From Ruegeria discodermiae (GTDB lineage: Bacteria > Pseudomonadota > Alphaproteobacteria > Rhodobacterales > Rhodobacteraceae): 64,000 bases of DNA. Below are positions 8,234 to 16,059 of the stretch, piece after piece. Made by a program: the position numbers and the translations under genes. Positions within the stretch are counted from its first letter, which is position 1. Each line of letters opens with the position of its first letter. Under the pieces are notes generated by a model. That model had not been told where the DNA came from. It saw nothing but the letters and a program-made list of their open reading frames with translations, and did not search any database. Location: the NCBI RefSeq assembly GCF_030758345.1, contig NZ_JAVAMO010000002.1, positions 372,001 through 436,000 of the forward strand, in the 5' to 3' direction.

Positions 8234-9751
8234 TTACTTCTTGCCCGCCACGATCCGGTCCAGGATCAGCGCACAGAAGAGGATTGCCAGACCCGCGAGG
8301 ATGCCCTGACCAGCGGCGGCGTATTGCAGCGCCTCAAGCACATCCTCGCCCAGCCCCTTGGCGCCGATCAGCGAGGCGACGACCACCATCGCGAGCGACA
8401 TCAGGATGGTCTGGTTCACGCCCGCCATGATCGTCTTATGCGCCAGCGGCAAGTCCACGCGCCAGAGCAGGTAGCGGGGGGTGGCGCCAAAGGCCAGCGC
8501 CGCCTCGCGCACGGTCTCGGGCACCTGCTGCAGGCCCAGAACCGTGAAGCGGATCACTGGCGGGCTGCCGAAGATCATCGTGGCCACCACGCCTGCGGGC
8601 TTGCCCGAACCGATGAAGGCCACAACCGGGATCAGGTAGACGAAGGAGGGCATCGACTGCATGAAATCCAGAATGGGCCGCACGATGGCAAAGGCGCGCG
8701 GGCGGCGGGCGCAATAGATGCCCAGCGGAATACCCAGCGTGATCGAGATCAGCGCCGCTGCTCCTAGCAGAGCGATGGTGGTCATCGCCTTTTCCCAGAA
8801 ATCCAGAAGACCCAGATAGGCCAGCGCCGCGCCGGTAAAGATCGCCACGCGGGCACCCGCCGACAGATAGGCCAGCATGATGATCACCAGCGCCACCACC
8901 GGCCAGGGCGTATCAACAAGCAAGACCTCGATCCAGTCGAGCAATGTGCGCATGCCATAGGTCAGCCCATCAAAGAACCCGCGCCCGGCGGTCTTGGTCC
9001 ATTCGAATACCGCCTGCACCCCATCGCCAACATTCAATCGCCAGTCACGATTGGTGGGAAAGGTTTTGAGAACAGCAACGGCGTCGGGCTGCGCGAATTT
9101 GATCGTGGTCAAAACCACAACCGCCGCTGTCAAAACCGATGAGATGATCAGCCGTGGCTGGGACCAGCCATGCGCAACCGAGTGATCGGACCGCCAGCGC
9201 GCAAATTGGCCCTCAAGCGTCCAGTTGGCAAGCGAGGCCGCCAGGAACTTCACCGCAAGCAACAACACGACGCCGACGAACAAATAGGTGAACCCGGTTG
9301 AGTCGGCACCACGCGCGGCTTCCTGAGCGCCCGCCAGAGCGCCTTCCAAAGATTCCGCAGCGCGCTTCAGCGAGTCAAGCGAGGCTGCTCCCGATTGCTC
9401 CGCCGCCGCAATCTGCTGGCGTCGCAGTTCCAGCGTCTGCTCGATCTGCGCAGCGCGTTCTCGGAAGTCACGCCCCAGATCGCCAAAGATGCCCAAACCG
9501 ATCTGAATATAGGCCAGCGTCTCCAAAAGCAGGAAGCCCAGAAACCAGGACCACAAACCGCGTGCCCCGAACCAGATCGGACCCAGCAGTGCCGCAGCTT
9601 TGTTCAGCGTGAAGCGATAACCAGGTGCCTGCATCATATAGGAAAAGGTCTGCTGGTAGTACTCCTTGCCAGTGCCCACAAATTCCCCGATCAGCCCGTT
9701 CAGGCGGTCGGCGGTTTCCGGTTTGATCTGTTGTTCGTCAACATGTTGCAT
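8234..9751 (-). CDS. proW: glycine betaine/proline-type ABC transporter permease
   Basis: 505 aa, membrane component of an osmolyte importer. The C-terminal BPD_transp domain (about residues 320-500) carries the EAA loop EAALAFGATPRYLLWRVDLP that contacts the ATPase. The N-terminal part is unusually long: a hydrophobic helix near 50-85, a heptad-like charged segment at about 95-150 (RERAAQIEQTLELRRQQIAA and SLKRAAESLEGALAGAQEAA) and further helices near 155-175 and 200-220. Typical ProW proteins are about 350 aa. It lies 10 bp after proV and closes the operon. Substrate choice (glycine betaine, dimethylglycine or choline-type) is inferred from family and neighbours. Confidence 0.88.
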   Translation of the reverse strand: MQHVDEQQIKPETADRLNGLIGEFVGTGKEYYQQTFSYMMQAPGYRFTLNKAAALLGPIWFGARGLWSWFLGFLLLETLAYIQIGLGIFGDLGRDFRERAAQIEQTLELRRQQIAAAEQSGAASLDSLKRAAESLEGALAGAQEAARGADSTGFTYLFVGVVLLLAVKFLAASLANWTLEGQFARWRSDHSVAHGWSQPRLIISSVLTAAVVVLTTIKFAQPDAVAVLKTFPTNRDWRLNVGDGVQAVFEWTKTAGRGFFDGLTYGMRTLLDWIEVLLVDTPWPVVALVIIMLAYLSAGARVAIFTGAALAYLGLLDFWEKAMTTIALLGAAALISITLGIPLGIYCARRPRAFAIVRPILDFMQSMPSFVYLIPVVAFIGSGKPAGVVATMIFGSPPVIRFTVLGLQQVPETVREAALAFGATPRYLLWRVDLPLAHKTIMAGVNQTILMSLAMVVVASLIGAKGLGEDVLEALQYAAAGQGILAGLAILFCALILDRIVAGKK

Positions 9752-9761
9752 GTCCGCCTCC

Positions 9762-10811
9762 TTATGCCTGGCTGTCCTGAATGGCGCGGATCAGCCCCGC
9801 GCGGTTGATCACGCCCACGGTCTTGCCCTCCTGCGTCACGGCGACGACGCCGTGGCCATCGACGCAGAGGTTCATCAGGTCCGACAGGTCCATCTCCGGA
9901 TGCGCCTCTTTCGCGTCCTCGGGCACCTCGCCGTGATGGGCCTCGAACTCGTCTACCGGTTTCATCACCGAATGGGCGAAGATCATGTTGAGCTTGGAAA
10001 TCCCGGCCACGAAATCAGACACGTAGTCGTCGGCGGGGTTCAGGATGATCTCTTCGGGCGTGCCGATCTGAACGATGCGGCCATCCTTCATGATCGCAAT
10101 GCGGTGGCCGATACGGATCGCCTCGTCCAGATCATGGGTGATGAACATGGTGGTCTTGTTGAGCTTGTGGCTGAGCTCCATGAACTGGTCCTGCAACTGC
10201 TTGCGGATCAGTGGGTCAAGCGCAGAAAACGGCTCGTCCATCAGCAGAACCTCGGGGTTCGAGGCGATGGCGCGGGCCAAGCCGACGCGCTGCTGCATGC
10301 CGCCCGAGAGTTCATGGGCGTATTTGTCTTCCCAGCCATTCAGTTCAACCAGTTCCAGCACCCGATCGGCCTCTTCCCAGCGCCGTGCCTTACCGGTGCC
10401 GCGGATTTCCAGCGGCATGGCCACGTTGTCGCGCACGGTGCGGTGCGGCATCAGACCAAAGTTCTGGAACACCATCGCGACGCGACGGTTGCGCAGATCG
10501 CGCAGCCCTTCGGCGTTCAACCCCATCACATCATCGCCATCCAAATAGATATGCCCATCCGTCGGCTCAAGCAGGCGGTTCACATGGCGTACGAGGGTGG
10601 ACTTGCCCGAGCCCGACAGGCCCATGACACAGAACAACTCACCCCGCTCGATCTCGAAGCTGGCATCGGCCACGCCGACGACGCAATTATACCGGTCGAG
10701 CACCTCGGCCTTGCTGAGACCCTCGGCGTGAATGGCCTTTAACGCTTCCTGTGCCCGGTCGCCGAACACTTTCCAGACGCCACGCGCGTCGATTGCGATA
10801 TCCGCTGTCAT
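9762..10811 (-). CDS. proV: glycine betaine/proline-type ABC transporter ATPase with CBS-like tail
   Basis: 349 aa. Complete ABC motifs: Walker A GLSGSGKST, signature ELSGGMQQR, Walker B EVLLMDEPFSALDP and switch FITHDLDEA. The last ~80 residues (MDLSDLMNLCVDGHGVVAVT, VINRAGLIRAIQD) form one CBS-like unit as in ProV/OpuAA, where such tails sense ionic strength. A hairpin separates it from proX upstream; the gap to proW is 10 bp. Confidence 0.92.
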   Translation of the reverse strand: MTADIAIDARGVWKVFGDRAQEALKAIHAEGLSKAEVLDRYNCVVGVADASFEIERGELFCVMGLSGSGKSTLVRHVNRLLEPTDGHIYLDGDDVMGLNAEGLRDLRNRRVAMVFQNFGLMPHRTVRDNVAMPLEIRGTGKARRWEEADRVLELVELNGWEDKYAHELSGGMQQRVGLARAIASNPEVLLMDEPFSALDPLIRKQLQDQFMELSHKLNKTTMFITHDLDEAIRIGHRIAIMKDGRIVQIGTPEEIILNPADDYVSDFVAGISKLNMIFAHSVMKPVDEFEAHHGEVPEDAKEAHPEMDLSDLMNLCVDGHGVVAVTQEGKTVGVINRAGLIRAIQDSQA

Positions 10812-10844
10812 ACTGGCCCCGCTGCTGTTGGTTTGGTTGTGTTG

Positions 10845-10870
10845 GACCCCGGCGCACCTGCGCCGGGGTC
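10845..10870 (-). other. proX-proV intergenic hairpin
   Basis: Perfect 10-bp stem GACCCCGGCG / CGCCGGGGTC with a 6-nt loop, directly behind the binding-protein gene and 34 nt before proV. It lacks a U-run, so it more likely protects proX mRNA 3' ends or causes partial termination, as in malE-malF type spacers. Confidence 0.65.
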
Positions 10871-10879
10871 AGTGTCGGC

Positions 10880-11851
10880 TCAGTTAGTGTTCAGGCCCAG
10901 CCAGCCATCCACGATGTCGCCATTGGCGGCGATCCACTCGGCCACAACCTCGTCAATCTCGCGGCCCTTGACTACGACCTCGTAGGTCAGCCCGCTAAGC
11001 TGGCCCGCATCCATGTCGATATTGGCCAAGAAAGAGGCCGCCGCCGGGTTGCGCTGTTCCAGCGATTTGGAATGCGCCACCGTCACTGTCTTGACCGGCT
11101 CGCCGGTGCTGACATTGGACTTGTTGTACCAGTCGGCGTCCTGATCGGGTTGCACCATCTTGTAGGTGGCCGCGTCATGCTCGGGCTCTTCCAGAATGGT
11201 TACGTCATAAAGCGCGTGCACGTAATGCGGCGCATAGCAATAGAAAGCGGCACCCTTGCCCTGATCCACCAGATCCTTGAGCCGCGAGTAAAACACGGTT
11301 TCATCCTCGGTGGTCGGGGTCAGGAAGGTCTCGATGCCATAGTCGCGCACTCGCACTTTGAAGGTGTTGGTTGAGGCCCAGCCAGAGGCGCCGACCCAGA
11401 CCTCGCCCATGCCGTCGCCATCGGAGTCGAACAGCTCCTGCGCTGCGGGGGTGGCCAGATCGTAGATCGATTTGATGTTGTGATCCTCGACCATGTAATT
11501 GGGCACGCAGATGCCAGCGCGGCCCTCATAGCTGCCTTCGGACAGAGCCACCGTGCCTTTCTGATCGACATATTCATCGGTGAACGAGGACTGGTTCGGC
11601 AGCCAGACATCCGGGTGCACGTCGATGTCACCACGACCGCCATCCATGGCGGCGAAGATCACCGCGTTGGCACCAGGCGCATAGCCCACTTCGCCACCCA
11701 GACGCGTCTCGATCACCTGGCCGATCACCCGGCTCATGATCTTCGCGCCGGGCCAGCTGGGCTCGCCCACCATCACCTTGTCCTGCGCCAGAGCGCCAGT
11801 AGCGCCAATGGCCAGTGCAAGCGTTGCGGTCAATGTCTTGAAATGTCTCAT
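10880..11851 (-). CDS. proX: glycine betaine/proline-type periplasmic binding protein
   Basis: 323 aa with a Sec signal peptide (residues 1-22, LTATLALAIGATGALA) and an OpuAC/ProX fold: VMVGEPSWPGAKIMSRVIGQ, DVWLPNQ and SGWASTNTFKV. Trp residues of the kind that form aromatic cages for quaternary amines are present. Its ATG has AGGAGAG upstream. It is transcribed after the DUF1989-GcvT gene (34-bp gap), so an aminomethyl-transfer enzyme and an osmolyte importer share one transcript, probably under the LacI regulator at 14321. Confidence 0.9.
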   Translation of the reverse strand: MRHFKTLTATLALAIGATGALAQDKVMVGEPSWPGAKIMSRVIGQVIETRLGGEVGYAPGANAVIFAAMDGGRGDIDVHPDVWLPNQSSFTDEYVDQKGTVALSEGSYEGRAGICVPNYMVEDHNIKSIYDLATPAAQELFDSDGDGMGEVWVGASGWASTNTFKVRVRDYGIETFLTPTTEDETVFYSRLKDLVDQGKGAAFYCYAPHYVHALYDVTILEEPEHDAATYKMVQPDQDADWYNKSNVSTGEPVKTVTVAHSKSLEQRNPAAASFLANIDMDAGQLSGLTYEVVVKGREIDEVVAEWIAANGDIVDGWLGLNTN

Positions 11852-11885
11852 ATACTCTCTCCTGTTAGGGTTTCTATCTGCGCGC

Positions 11886-14213
11886 TCAGGCGCGGGCCCG
11901 CTTGCGTTGCGGGTCTATAAAGGGGATGTCGGTGACCGTTCCTGACAGGCGCTTCATCCGCCCGTCAAGCTGGCCGATCTCCAGTTCCTTGCCTGCTTCT
12001 GCATGTTCGACCGACAGCCGCACCATAGCGATGGCGCATTCCAGCATGGGTGAGCGGGTGGCCGAGGTGACGATGCCGATCTGCCGCTCGCCCGCATAGA
12101 CCGGCGCGCCATGGGCGGGTACATCATCGCAGGCCAGTTTCAGGCCTTTCAGAACCCGGCGCGGGTCGCGTGCGTTGCGTTCCAGGGCGGGTTTGCCAAT
12201 GAACTCGTCCTTTTTCAGATCGACCGCAAAGCCCAGCCCGGCCTCGAAGGCATCCACATCCGGGGCGAACTCGGCATTGGCGGCGGCAAGCCCGGCCTCG
12301 ATCCGGATGATGTCGAGCGCGGCGGACCCCATGGGGGTGATCCCGAACTCGGCACCCGCCTCCATCAGCGCGTCCCAGATCGTGAGCGCATCCGCCTTGG
12401 CGCAGAAGATCTCGTATCCCAGCTCGCCCGTATATCCGGACCGCGACAACATGAAGGGCGCGCCCTCGCGGTCGTTCAGTCGCGCCACCGTGACGCCGAA
12501 CCACTTCAGGTGATCGAGAGCGGGCACATGAGGCTGGGTAAAGGCAAGCTTGCGCAGTACCTCGCGCGACTTTGGCCCTTGCAGCGCGAGATTCGGCAAC
12601 GCGCCGCGCATGGCATGGACGCGCACCTGCAGCCCAAGCGTTTCGGCCAGCGCGTTCAGCACCCGTCCGCTTTCCTCGCTGCCGCAGCACCAGCGAAACA
12701 GGTCGGGGGCAAGACGGAACAGAGTGCCGTCATCGATGACAGTGCCACTTTCATCGCAGATCAGCGTATAGGACCCGCGCCAGACCGGCAGTTTTGCCAC
12801 GTTGCGCGTGGTCGCCAATTGCAGCAGCTTTTCGGCATCCGGCCCGACGATGTCATATTTCCGCAACCCGCTCATATCCTGTAAGGTTACCGCCTCGCGA
12901 CAGGCCCAGTACTCGCCCAGCGTCCCGTGCGACGGATAGCTGACCGGTGCCCAGAGATCGCGCGCGGGTGCGAAATGCTGGGTCAGCGGCGCGAGACGCT
13001 CGTGGAACGCGGATTCCTGACTGATCGACATGGGAGCGTCTTCCTTTTCGCGATAAGCAACTGCGCGGCGAACAGGGGTATCGGGCCGGTAGATGCGCAC
13101 ATGCACATCCGTAGGGTTCCAGCCATTGATCGGATCAATGTCATCGGGGCAGGCCGTCGAGACGCAGACCAGATCTTCGAGCGCACGCATGGCCACATAG
13201 TCGCCGGGGCGGGAATGGGATTCCGCCGTCATCAGGTGCTGGGTTGTCGGATCGATCCAGGTGTTCCAGAAGAAGTTGATCGCAGGCCAGGCCGAACGCC
13301 GCGCCACACCGTAGGGCGCGAGCGCCACGGACATGTTGTCCGAGCAGTTCACATGACCGGGAAAGCCGCGCTCTTCATAACCGCGCGCGGTGCAGGCCAG
13401 CCCGAACGTGTCATGCCGACCGCAAGTGTCCTGAACCACATTCAGGATGGGCCGCATCTCGCGGTCATAGAACTTGTCCAGCAACCCGGGGCCCGGAAAG
13501 GCGCGGCGCACCATAGAGCGTGTCGCGGTGGAATCGATCATCCACTCTTCACCCAGGTCGAGCCCGTCGGCGCGGAACGCCATGAAATCAGAACATTGCT
13601 GCCCCTCGACATCGATGATCTGAAGGATCTCACCCGCCTTGACCTGATACGCAAAACCGGTGCCACGCGGCACCGTGAATTCGTCGCGAACATCGCCCAG
13701 CGGGTCAGGCAGAAGGGCAGCACAGCTAGACGCAGGCCGGTGGGTCACAGAGATACTGCCGCCGCTGCCGCCTTCGATCAGCGTGGTGGCAGCGGCGGGC
13801 CGGATCAGCCAAAGACGTATCGGCTGGCTGGCCTTGAGGATGAGGGGAGAGGTGTCATCCGTCAGGTCACAACAGCGAACCGGTCCATCCCGGTAACCGC
13901 CATGGGCCGCCAGCCAGCCGATGAACCGCGCGCTGTCAAACGCGTCGGTAGCAAGCTTTTCATTTGCGACAAGACCCAGAGCCGCAAGGGCACAGGAGCC
14001 GTCTTTAGTGAAAGCCGCAAGTTTCAAAGGGGTCTGCGCCGATACACCCTCGATCGAAATCAGGTCGCCGCTGGCAAGCTCGATCAAGGCTGCTTCGCGC
14101 GCGGCCAGCATCTGCGTCCTGCCAGCCGCCTGCGGCGGGAAGCCTGGAAAGCGACGTCCCGGCCCTTGGAACCCGACGTTTGTGAATTCGTGCAGGACAA
14201 TTGGGCGTGTCAT
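11886..14213 (-). CDS. DUF1989-GcvT fusion aminomethyltransferase
   Basis: 775 aa in two modules. Residues ~1-395 belong to the DUF1989 (urea carboxylase-associated) family, with the Cys-bearing core CGRHDTFGLACTARGYEERG and HVNCSDNM. Residues ~400-770 are a GcvT-like tetrahydrofolate aminomethyltransferase (LRKYDIVGPDAEKLLQLATT, then RSGYTGELGYEIFC). GcvT-family enzymes move one-carbon units from N- or S-methyl compounds to folate. With proXVW in the same operon it is a good candidate for catabolism of the imported methylated amine. What the DUF1989 half does here is unknown; relatives include carboxyguanidine deiminase subunits. First gene of the operon; two palindromic operators lie 22-57 bp upstream. 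Confidence 0.8.
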   Translation of the reverse strand: MTRPIVLHEFTNVGFQGPGRRFPGFPPQAAGRTQMLAAREAALIELASGDLISIEGVSAQTPLKLAAFTKDGSCALAALGLVANEKLATDAFDSARFIGWLAAHGGYRDGPVRCCDLTDDTSPLILKASQPIRLWLIRPAAATTLIEGGSGGSISVTHRPASSCAALLPDPLGDVRDEFTVPRGTGFAYQVKAGEILQIIDVEGQQCSDFMAFRADGLDLGEEWMIDSTATRSMVRRAFPGPGLLDKFYDREMRPILNVVQDTCGRHDTFGLACTARGYEERGFPGHVNCSDNMSVALAPYGVARRSAWPAINFFWNTWIDPTTQHLMTAESHSRPGDYVAMRALEDLVCVSTACPDDIDPINGWNPTDVHVRIYRPDTPVRRAVAYREKEDAPMSISQESAFHERLAPLTQHFAPARDLWAPVSYPSHGTLGEYWACREAVTLQDMSGLRKYDIVGPDAEKLLQLATTRNVAKLPVWRGSYTLICDESGTVIDDGTLFRLAPDLFRWCCGSEESGRVLNALAETLGLQVRVHAMRGALPNLALQGPKSREVLRKLAFTQPHVPALDHLKWFGVTVARLNDREGAPFMLSRSGYTGELGYEIFCAKADALTIWDALMEAGAEFGITPMGSAALDIIRIEAGLAAANAEFAPDVDAFEAGLGFAVDLKKDEFIGKPALERNARDPRRVLKGLKLACDDVPAHGAPVYAGERQIGIVTSATRSPMLECAIAMVRLSVEHAEAGKELEIGQLDGRMKRLSGTVTDIPFIDPQRKRARA

Positions 14214-14234
14214 GGAATCGGGTATTTGCTGGTT

Positions 14235-14270
14235 TGTAACTAGTTACACAGGTTGATGTAACTAGTTACA
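14235..14270. promoter_or_regulatory. Tandem LacI-type operators
   Basis: Two identical perfect palindromes TGTAACTAGTTACA at 14235-14248 and 14257-14270, 22 bp centre to centre (two helical turns, same face). They lie between the DUF1989-GcvT start and the divergent lacI-type gene and are the probable binding sites of that regulator. Confidence 0.85.
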
Positions 14271-14320
14271 TGTGTCAAGGTTTTCTTGATTGTGCAAAAT
14301 AGTGGAAGACCGCACGCCGC

Positions 14321-15337
14321 ATGGCAGGCACTCAGGATAAGAAACGCGCGAATCTGCGCGATGTGGCGAAAGCGGCCGAAGTGTCGGTTGCCACCGTCTC
14401 AAGGGTGCTGAATGCCCCGGATGCGGTCAGCCCGAAGACGCGGGAACGGGTCGAAGCGGCAATCCGTACATTGCGCTTTGTTCCAAGTGCTGCGGCGCGG
14501 GCGATCAATTCGGGGCGCACGCGCTTTGTTGGCGCGCTGGTACCGACCCTGGACAATGCTATCTTTGCGCGCTTTCTTGCCGCGCTGGAAAAGACGCTGG
14601 GCGCGCATCAACTGTCGCTGGTAGTGGCAACGACCGAGACCGCTCCCGGGGTCGAGGCCACCAAGGCAAAAGGGCTGATCGATATCGGGGCCGAGGGGCT
14701 GATCGTGACGGGCGTGTCCCACAGCGCGGAGTTTTATGCGCTGATTGAGCGGACCATGCTGCCCACCATCAGCACCTCTTACTACGATGCTGGCAACCAG
14801 ATGCCCACAATCGGCTATGACAACGCCGCCGCGGCGCAGATTGCGCTGACCCATCTGGCCGAGCTTGGCCATCGCCGGATCACCGTTATCCATGGCAACG
14901 CCCGCAGCAATGACCGCACGCAGGCGCGGCTGAGTGGGCTGCGCGCGCTGGACCTTGGGCTGGAGCTGAGCTGTTTTGAGACCGAGATCAGCCTGCGCGG
15001 CGGGTCCGCCGTGGTAGAAGATATATATGCGGACAGTCCCCGCCCGGACGCGATCCTGTGCCTGTCGGACGTGGTGGCGCTGGGTGTGCTCTTTGGCCTT
15101 CAGGGACGAGGGATTGCGGTACCCGACGACGTATCGCTGATGGGAATCGACGATCTGCCAAGCTCGGCGGTTGCGGTGCCCGCGCTGACCACGGTACATC
15201 TGCCGGTCACCCGAATGGGCGAACGCGCGGCGGAGGCGCTGGCGCGATGGGTGGCACATCAAGAGGTGCCGGGGTCCGAACGGCTTCCGGCCTCGCTGGT
15301 GAAGCGGGACTCGACCGCAAAACGGGTGGCGCGATAG
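14321..15337 (+). CDS. LacI-family transcriptional regulator of the betaine-type operon
   Basis: 338 aa. The N-terminal helix-turn-helix plus hinge helix is NLRDVAKAAEVSVATVSRVL at residues 10-29, with VPSAAARAINSGRTRFVGAL leading into the periplasmic-binding-protein-like effector domain (residues 60-330). It is divergent from the DUF1989-GcvT/proXVW operon with two identical palindromes in between, so local repression relieved by a methylated amine or its breakdown product is likely. A GGAAGA site lies about 11 nt before the ATG. Confidence 0.88.
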   Translation: MAGTQDKKRANLRDVAKAAEVSVATVSRVLNAPDAVSPKTRERVEAAIRTLRFVPSAAARAINSGRTRFVGALVPTLDNAIFARFLAALEKTLGAHQLSLVVATTETAPGVEATKAKGLIDIGAEGLIVTGVSHSAEFYALIERTMLPTISTSYYDAGNQMPTIGYDNAAAAQIALTHLAELGHRRITVIHGNARSNDRTQARLSGLRALDLGLELSCFETEISLRGGSAVVEDIYADSPRPDAILCLSDVVALGVLFGLQGRGIAVPDDVSLMGIDDLPSSAVAVPALTTVHLPVTRMGERAAEALARWVAHQEVPGSERLPASLVKRDSTAKRVAR

Positions 15338-15472
15338 CCACCCGGCATGAGCTGTTGGGCTCCGGCGAAGTACACGGGAAGGAACTATCTTTGCAACAAA
15401 GCCGTTTTCAATGCCAAAGCCGAAACTGGTGACGCGGTTGAAGGCCGACGCGCCACAGTCTGGCTGCCAACC

Positions 15473-15622
15473 TCATGACCGATACATCAACGCACCGATC
15501 ACTCCGATAGCGGCAATCGCTAGGAACAGTTCCGCCCCGTGCGAATGCAAGGAGCCATCAGCGTGGGCGAAGACCGGGGTTGCGGCAGCAATAGCTACCA
15601 GGGTGGAAAGAGGGGTTTTCAT
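15473..15622 (-). CDS. 49-aa His-containing secreted or membrane peptide of the guanidine operon
   Basis: Short frame starting MKTPLSTLVAIAAATPVFA, a signal peptide with a likely cleavage after FAHA or VFA, then HADGSLHSHG with three His, then one transmembrane helix (LFLAIAAIGVIGALMY) and a stop. Its ATG overlaps the stop of the histidine-rich gene (ATGA), so it is a coupled last gene of the guanidine operon. The layout (His cluster outside, one helix) recalls the N-terminal metal-binding segments of HupE/UreJ nickel permeases, but I know no named family. A nickel-handling role is inferred. Confidence 0.65.
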   Translation of the reverse strand: MKTPLSTLVAIAAATPVFAHADGSLHSHGAELFLAIAAIGVIGALMYRS

Positions 15623-16059
15623 ATCTCTATCTCCTGTTTGCGTTGGTGAAGAAAGTCGCGGATATCCAGAACGGATTTTTCATCCATCGAAACATAGACC
15701 AGCGACATATTGGTGCGTTCCTGGACCATCTGGCCCGGAAACGGCAGGTAGCTGAGTTCTCGCGAGCCAAAAGACGGTGAGGCCGTGCCAACCTGCCAGT
15801 CGGTTTTTAATTCGACATCGATTAGCTTCAACGCCTTGTCGCCATCCTTGGATGGGCGCTCGAACGGGACGCCGGCCAGTTTCAGATAGCTGGTCTTGTC
15901 CGAGGCTTGCAGGAACCCGTCGATGAACTGGGTTGCCAGAACCTGCAGATCCGCTGCCTCGTCTTCGTGGTGCATATGGCTGTGCAGATGGTCGCCATGG
16001 GCGTGGTTGTGACCGTGGCCGTGATGAGCGTGGTCATGCGGGTGGTGATCATGTGGCAT
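15619..16059 (-). CDS. histidine-rich protein of the guanidine operon, candidate nickel chaperone
   Basis: 146 aa from the ATG at 16059 (GGAGG 7 nt upstream); the longer frame upstream is antisense-like and rejected. Residues 2-31 hold about sixteen His (PHDHHPHDHAHHGHGHNHAH and on), then an acidic hinge and a folded domain of ~105 aa (DLQVLATQFIDGFLQASDKT to KSVLDIRDFLHQRK) of no family I recognise. It overlaps the ureohydrolase 3' end by 11 bp and the next gene by ATGA. His-rich N-termini are typical of nickel storage or delivery proteins such as UreE and HypB. Because guanidine hydrolases are nickel enzymes, supply of Ni to that enzyme is the simplest reading. Confidence 0.75.
   Translation of the reverse strand: MPHDHHPHDHAHHGHGHNHAHGDHLHSHMHHEDEAADLQVLATQFIDGFLQASDKTSYLKLAGVPFERPSKDGDKALKLIDVELKTDWQVGTASPSFGSRELSYLPFPGQMVQERTNMSLVYVSMDEKSVLDIRDFLHQRKQEIEI

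Noticed and set aside
9666-10742. 358-codon plus-strand frame opposite proV
   Set aside because: Covers proV completely in antisense; no recognisable family, and proV motifs are perfect.
12111-14243. Long plus-strand frames (257 and 438 codons) opposite the DUF1989-GcvT gene
   Set aside because: Antisense shadows typical of high-GC third-position bias; His/Arg-rich sequences without domains.
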